A stretch of DNA of 8,994 bases, taken from Methanosarcinales archaeon. Its GTDB lineage: Archaea > Halobacteriota > Methanosarcinia > Methanosarcinales > Methanogasteraceae. How positions within the stretch are numbered: position 1 is the first letter of the stretch; each line of letters begins with the position of its first letter. The notes under the pieces were generated by a model. The model was not told the origin of the DNA, made no database searches, and saw nothing but the letters and a program-made list of their open reading frames with translations. Shown piece after piece: positions 5,483 through 8,994 of the stretch. A program made the translations under genes and the position numbers. The stretch covers positions 1 to 8,994 of the forward strand of contig DAOVGO010000143.1 of assembly GCA_030672345.1 (NCBI GenBank). The letters are read 5' to 3'.

Positions 5483-5491
5483 ATTTAAATA
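5483..5491 (+). promoter_or_regulatory. TATA box of the pyrF–pyrE operon
   Basis: ATTTAAATA in an AT-rich stretch is the best TATA-box match upstream of pyrF. The start of transcription should fall near 5513. That makes the in-frame ATGs at 5455, 5491 and 5497 untranslatable from this promoter and leaves a leader of about 130 nt before ATG 5641. Confidence 0.45.
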
Positions 5492-5558
5492 TGTGGATGA
5501 TAAAAACCTTATGCAGACCACTCTTATGGATACCATTTATCCACAAGGTTTACCCACA
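5492..5558. repeat. Cluster of related 10-bp repeats in the pyrF leader
   Basis: TTTATCCACA (5536–5545) and TTTACCCACA (5549–5558) are direct repeats, 9 of 10 identical, 13 bp apart. TGTGGAT at 5492–5498 is the inverse of the first one's ATCCACA. TGGATA/TATCCA (5527–5532 and 5538–5543) also form a small hairpin. The group lies at and just downstream of the TATA box, where a repressor or leader-RNA structure would act on pyrimidine genes. Function is inferred from place only. Confidence 0.35.
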
Positions 5559-5640
5559 CAATGTTAAGGAGAACCATAAAGAGATCAAGATACGCAAAGG
5601 ACGTGATGACATAAGCAGACTAAAAAAGAAACCCGGAATC

Positions 5641-6285
5641 ATGGTGGCGTTTGATATGGAGGACGCAGCTTCCGCAATCAATATAGCCGAGGAACTGAGC
5701 GGCGCAGAAGGGAATTTCGCAATCAAGATCGGGAGACCTCTTGAGATGCAGACCGGAAAGGAGATCATCTCAAGAATCAGGGACGCTACAGATGTCCCGG
5801 TCGTCTACGACGGGAAGATCGCTGACATCCCCTACATCAGCGCAAAAATAGCGGAGATCGCCTACGACGCAGGCGCAGACGGCGTTATCATGCATGCGTT
5901 CGTAGGCATGGACGCTGTGCGCGAGGTCGTGAACCTGAAGAAGGGAGATGTGATCACAGTCATCGAGATGACGCACCCAGGTTCGGTCGAATGCCTTGAA
6001 CCGGTGTCAGAGAAACTCATCAAGAAAACATCCGGGGTCGGCGTTGACGGGGTGGTACTGCCTGCCACACGTCCCGAGCGCATCAGGCATCTTTCAGAAC
6101 TGCTCGATGGTGAGACGTACATTATATCCCCAGGGATCCGCGCACAGGGCGCAGAACCCGGAGACGCGATCATCAACGGATCCGACTACGAGGTCGTCGG
6201 AAGAGCGATCTACCAGTCAGAAAACCCGAAAAAGTCGGCAGAACAGATTTACAGAGAGATCATCGACCGGCTGCGGGGTGTTTGA
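5641..6285 (+). CDS. pyrF: Orotidine-5'-phosphate decarboxylase
   Basis: Converts OMP to UMP, the last step of de novo pyrimidine synthesis, in the cytoplasm. From ATG 5641 the protein has 214 aa, the normal archaeal length. The TIM-barrel landmarks are in order: VAFDMED (D5 on strand 1), AIKIGRPL (K29), the catalytic DGKIADIP (D57, K59, D62 of the DxKxxD motif), MHAFVGMDAVRE, IEMTHPGS, PATRPERI, and the phosphate grip ISPGIRAQGAEPG (162–174) with VVGRAIY (R188). All catalytic residues are present. The frame is open to 5455; ATG 5491 and 5497 would add 48–50 residues, but they lie upstream of the expected transcription start. A K-rich stretch (KEIKIRKGRDD…LKKKPG) directly before 5641 could still be translated from a non-AUG codon, since AAGGAG occurs at 5566–5571. 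The gene's stop abuts the pyrE start, forming a pyrFE operon. Confidence 0.92.
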   Translation: MVAFDMEDAASAINIAEELSGAEGNFAIKIGRPLEMQTGKEIISRIRDATDVPVVYDGKIADIPYISAKIAEIAYDAGADGVIMHAFVGMDAVREVVNLKKGDVITVIEMTHPGSVECLEPVSEKLIKKTSGVGVDGVVLPATRPERIRHLSELLDGETYIISPGIRAQGAEPGDAIINGSDYEVVGRAIYQSENPKKSAEQIYREIIDRLRGV

Positions 6286-6287
6286 TA

Positions 6288-6974
6288 GTGAAACAGCATC
6301 AGTTGGATTTTTTGCTGCACCTGCTTGAATCACGCGCAATCAAATTCGGAGAGTTCAGACTGAAGAGCGGGAGGATCTCGCCGTATTACGTCAACATCGC
6401 TACTGCGATCAACAGCGGCAGAGGGGCGTCGAAGACAACGGATGCATACATCGCCGAGATCGTAAATGGTGCGGTCGGAACCGACTTTGATTACATACAT
6501 GGTCCTGCATACAAGGGAATCCCGCTTTCGGCACTGATTGCAGAGAAACTCTGGGACCGCGATGGCATCGATGTGCGCTGGGGCTACGACCGGAAGGAAG
6601 CGAAACGGTACGGAGACCCGGCAGACCGGGATATCGTTGGCGACCTCCGGGATGGAGATGCCGTGCTGATGGTGGATGACGTGGTTGTGACAGGGAAGAC
6701 AAAGATCGATAACTGGGAGAAACTGACCGGTTACCGGGGCAAATTGAGTCCGAAAGGCATCCTGATTGCTGTGGACAGGCAGGAGGTTGATGAAAATGGG
6801 AACAACACCACCGAAATCTTGAGAGACGCCGGCATGGAGGTGTATGCCGTGCTCAGGATTGCGGAGATCTTCGGGTTTCTGCTGAACAGAACGATCGGTG
6901 GGACTGTGTATGTGGACGATCGGATAAAAGCGGCATTCGATGAGTATTTTGAGGAATATGGGGTGAACGGGTAG
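6288..6974 (+). CDS. pyrE: Orotate phosphoribosyltransferase
   Basis: Joins orotate and PRPP to give OMP, the substrate of PyrF encoded just upstream. The 228-aa protein has FGEFRLKSGRISPYYVN (20–36, orotate/PRPP side with the conserved Lys), GPAYKGIP (72–79, Lys 76), the mobile catalytic loop DRKEAKRYGD (101–110) with R102, K103 and K106, and the PRPP-binding signature VLMVDDVVVTGKT (126–138; D130, D131). It is closer to the E. coli-style form (…NRKEAKDHG…) than to the short 170–180-aa form common in many methanogens, so lateral origin is possible. The phosphate loop reads TGKT rather than the usual TxGxT/S variants. GTG 6288 is chosen because GGTG (6277–6280) lies 7 nt before it; TTG 6282 overlapping the pyrF stop is the alternative and adds two residues. 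Confidence 0.94.
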   Translation: MKQHQLDFLLHLLESRAIKFGEFRLKSGRISPYYVNIATAINSGRGASKTTDAYIAEIVNGAVGTDFDYIHGPAYKGIPLSALIAEKLWDRDGIDVRWGYDRKEAKRYGDPADRDIVGDLRDGDAVLMVDDVVVTGKTKIDNWEKLTGYRGKLSPKGILIAVDRQEVDENGNNTTEILRDAGMEVYAVLRIAEIFGFLLNRTIGGTVYVDDRIKAAFDEYFEEYGVNG

Positions 6975-7032
6975 CGGTTCGTTGATCGCATCTGAGCTAT
7001 TTATGCGCAGTTATTTAAGGAACCAATGTATT

Positions 7033-7788
7033 CTAAAGCGTGATAGTCTCCATATCCCTGCCAATCGCAACATCACAACCGCCGCAGTACTTACGCACCG
7101 TTTCCACCATCTCATCCTCAAATCCTCTTGTGTGCGGGTAGAGATGTGTGAGAATGATCCTGCCTACCGATATCGATCCAATCATCTCGCCGAGCGCCCG
7201 TGGCGTCGTGTGATTGGTCACGTCCGGTACCGAATCAGGAAACGAGCACTCGTGGATCAGGATATCGGCGCCATCGCAGAGCACCTTGATGCTCTCGCAT
7301 GGTTCGGTGTCGCCAGAGTACACGATCCTGACCCGCCCCCCCTCATCGGCAATGCCGTAGCCAAGCGACGGCATCCCATGTATGGTCTCTACGCAGATGA
7401 TTTCGTATCTTCCGATCGAAACACGATCCTGATCCGCCATCTCTGAGACATCGATTCGTATTCTGCCTTTCATGTAGGGATACGCATCAAAAACCCTTGC
7501 AAGCCACGCATCGGTTCCGGATGGTCCGTATATTGCAAGATCGTAGCTTTCGCAGAGCCATTTCGCTTTGATCAGGCTCATGACGTCCGCGACGTGGTCA
7601 AGATGCAGGTGCGTGAGGAATACGTGCTTGATCGCCGTGCAGTCGGTAAGGCGCGGGAGAACTCCGCTTCCGCAGTCGAACAACACCGGAAATGCCAGAT
7701 CGTCAAGCTCAACAAGTACGCCTGACTGCACCCGGTGCGGCTGTGGTATGGCAACGCCGGTTCCGATCAGTGTTATCCTGGCGGGCAT
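7033..7788 (-). CDS. Metallo-β-lactamase-fold hydrolase, RNase Z-like
   Basis: A 251-aa binuclear-zinc hydrolase. The start ITLIGTGVAIPQPHRVQSGVLVEL and FDCGSGVLPRL are typical of the ElaC/RNase Z branch. The metal ligands are LTHLHLDHVAD (H60, H62, D64, H65), H137 in ETIHGMPSLGYGI, D160 in IVYSGDTEP, and HE/H in LIHECSFPD…NHTTP (H179, H193) and ILTHLYPH (H215). RNase Z proper is about 300 aa with a flexible arm that grips tRNA; I see no clear arm here, so the exact substrate (tRNA 3' trailer, or another phosphodiester or ester) is open. The gene follows purA by 43 bp on the same strand. A weak AT-rich TATA-like box (7820–7836) could serve it separately, and no Shine–Dalgarno site is visible. 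It converges on pyrE with a 58-bp gap. Confidence 0.85.
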   Translation of the reverse strand: MPARITLIGTGVAIPQPHRVQSGVLVELDDLAFPVLFDCGSGVLPRLTDCTAIKHVFLTHLHLDHVADVMSLIKAKWLCESYDLAIYGPSGTDAWLARVFDAYPYMKGRIRIDVSEMADQDRVSIGRYEIICVETIHGMPSLGYGIADEGGRVRIVYSGDTEPCESIKVLCDGADILIHECSFPDSVPDVTNHTTPRALGEMIGSISVGRIILTHLYPHTRGFEDEMVETVRKYCGGCDVAIGRDMETITL

Positions 7789-7831
7789 GGTTGGTGACTA
7801 TCGGATTGCAAGGATGGTTGCGATTATACTT

Positions 7832-8994
7832 TTAGCGAACGATTATCTGATCACGTTTCGGACCGTTTGAGACGATCCTGACATCGGCTTTGAGGATCTC
7901 CTCGATCCTGCGCACATAATCCTGCGCAGCAGCCGGCAGATCTGAGAACGTATCCACAGCAGAAATATCCTGCCCCCATCCATCCATCTCTTCATACACA
8001 GGGATGCAACGCTTGAGATCAGACGAAAGTTCGGGTGGATATTCTATGCGTTCACCGTCCAGTTCGTATCCGGTGCAGACCCTGATCGGGTCGAGTCCGG
8101 TCAGAACATCCAGTTTTGTCAGCGCGATGCTCGTGTAGGCGTTGAGATACACGGCTTTTCGTGCAAGCGGAGCATCGAACCAGCCACACCGCCTGGGTCG
8201 CCCTGTGGTGGTGCCGAATTCCCCGCCCGTCTCTCTCAGCCGGTCCCCGATCTCTCCTGCCTGTTCGGTCGGCAGCGGACCCTCTCCGACCCGTGTGATG
8301 TATGCCTTGACCACGCCGATCACCTGATCCACCCTTGTCGGACCGATGCCAAGGTACACACATGCGCCGCCGGCTGTGGTGCTCGAGGATGTCACATACT
8401 TCTGGGTGCCGTGGATGATGTCGAGATGTGCGCCCTGCGCGCCCTCTGCAAGCACATTCCTGCCCGAATCGAGCGCACGGTTCAGTTCATAGGAGACATC
8501 GGTGATGTAGGGCTTGAGCATGGCGCCGTATCCGGTGTAATCAGGAATGCCTGCACGCACCACACCAGGATCACCTCCGAGATCGATGATTGCGTGCTCC
8601 TTCTGCGGCGCAAGTTCATCCATGATCGCTAAAAACGCGTTGTTGTCGGCAAGATCTGCCAGCCGCACCTCGTCCCTTGATATCTTATCGATATATGCAA
8701 ATCCGATGCCGCGGGCGGTCGTTCCGATCTTCTGCTTCCGCCCCTGCTCCCGCAGCTTGTCCATCTCGATGTGATAGGGCATGATGATGCTTGCTTTTGC
8801 ATCGATCCCGAGCTTTTCGGGCGTTATTCTTATGCCCGCACTCTCAAGCATCCCGATCTCGCCGATAAGAACTCCCGGATCGACGACCACGCCCGGACCG
8901 ATCAGGAGGCGGGCATCGGCAAGGACGCCTGACGGAATCAGATGGAGTTTATAGGTGTCGTCTCCGACGATCACGGTATGCCCTGCGTTATTTC
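7832..8994 (-). CDS. purA: Adenylosuccinate synthetase, N-terminus outside the window
   Basis: Condenses IMP with aspartate using GTP, the first step from IMP to AMP. The frame is open to the window edge and begins NNAGHTVIVGDDTYKLHLIPSG, the conserved start of the second motif block; about 35–40 residues, including the GDEGKGK P-loop, are missing to the right. Conserved blocks follow: GTTARGIGFAYIDKISRDEVRLADL, EGAQGAHLDIIHGTQKYVTSSSTTAGGA, GPTRVDQVIGVVKAYITRVGEGPLPTE, the aspartate loop GEFGTTTGRPRRCGWFD, LTKLDVLTGLD, and the GTP-side C-terminus GPKRDQIIV. Projected length of about 425 aa is that of the usual bacterial-type enzyme, not the short (~340 aa) form of several archaea. The internal GTG at 8974 is not the start. 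Confidence 0.96.
   Translation of the reverse strand, partial: NNAGHTVIVGDDTYKLHLIPSGVLADARLLIGPGVVVDPGVLIGEIGMLESAGIRITPEKLGIDAKASIIMPYHIEMDKLREQGRKQKIGTTARGIGFAYIDKISRDEVRLADLADNNAFLAIMDELAPQKEHAIIDLGGDPGVVRAGIPDYTGYGAMLKPYITDVSYELNRALDSGRNVLAEGAQGAHLDIIHGTQKYVTSSSTTAGGACVYLGIGPTRVDQVIGVVKAYITRVGEGPLPTEQAGEIGDRLRETGGEFGTTTGRPRRCGWFDAPLARKAVYLNAYTSIALTKLDVLTGLDPIRVCTGYELDGERIEYPPELSSDLKRCIPVYEEMDGWGQDISAVDTFSDLPAAAQDYVRRIEEILKADVRIVSNGPKRDQIIVR

Noticed and set aside
5078..5488. 136-codon + strand frame opposite the HdrA-like gene
   Set aside because: It is the antisense shadow of the HdrA-like gene, extends through the promoter region, and has no recognisable motif or plausible start.
5538..5546. 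TTATCCACA is a perfect bacterial DnaA-box consensus
   Set aside because: The genes and promoters point to an archaeon, which has no DnaA. There is no Cdc6/Orc1 gene or origin recognition box here, and one 9-mer match is not an origin. It is better treated as part of the pyrF leader repeats.
5862..6176. Frames opposite or inside pyrF, pyrE and purA, such as this 104-codon - strand frame
   Set aside because: They overlap genes with full sets of catalytic motifs and arise from GC-rich codon periodicity.
6975..7032. Terminator between convergent pyrE and the hydrolase gene
   Set aside because: The 58-bp gap has neither a clear hairpin nor a convincing T-run on either strand, so no terminator is called.
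1..8994. Search for CRISPR repeats, tRNA or rRNA genes and toxin–antitoxin pairs
   Set aside because: I saw no regularly spaced repeats, no cloverleaf with a TTCRANY arm, no rRNA blocks, and no small gene pair of that type beyond the regulator–membrane protein pair, which has no toxin-like features.

Overview
The window looks like chromosomal DNA of an archaeon, most likely a methanogen or an anaerobic methane/alkane oxidiser of the Methanosarcinales–Syntrophoarchaeales–ANME part of the Euryarchaeota. The reasons are an HdrA-type (heterodisulfide reductase) domain, an archaeal-type PyrF, a small archaeal HTH regulator with a Cys cluster, a membrane protein that starts with the 'IKKLxGWCP' signature I associate with methanosarcinal DUF1673 proteins, and AT-rich TATA boxes instead of bacterial -35/-10 promoters. 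The species assignment is inference.

Region 1 (about 1–2950, + strand, more AT-rich) is a mobile-element nest. The 3' part of a DDE transposase gene, cut by the window start and frameshifted near 600, is interrupted in sense orientation at 731/732 by a group II intron of about 2.13 kb (732–2861). The intron has a GTGCGAC 5' end, candidate EBS1 and EBS2 pairings to the flanking exon, a reverse transcriptase/maturase without HNH endonuclease, a textbook 34-nt domain V, and a domain VI with a bulged branch A. Region 2 (2862–3186) has no intact gene. It holds the 3' transposase exon, a 38-codon ORF resembling the wing of an ArsR-type regulator, two inverted repeats, and a T-rich terminator candidate for the genes to its right.

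Region 3 (3187–5389, all - strand) is the least ordinary part. An HdrA N-terminal-like domain stands alone and ends in an out-of-place tail. Next comes a small HTH regulator with a probable leaderless promoter. It overlaps by ATGA a five-TM membrane protein whose outer domain resembles the C-terminal domain of STT3/AglB oligosaccharyltransferases but lacks the catalytic membrane part. The regulator–membrane protein pair is the best candidate for an undescribed module.

Region 4 (5390–8994) is nucleotide-biosynthesis housekeeping. pyrF and pyrE (+) overlap or abut and make UMP. They converge with purA (-, running off the right edge), which starts the AMP branch from IMP, and a metallo-β-lactamase-fold RNase Z-like hydrolase lies 43 bp downstream of purA. 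The pyrF leader carries a cluster of related short repeats that could be regulatory.
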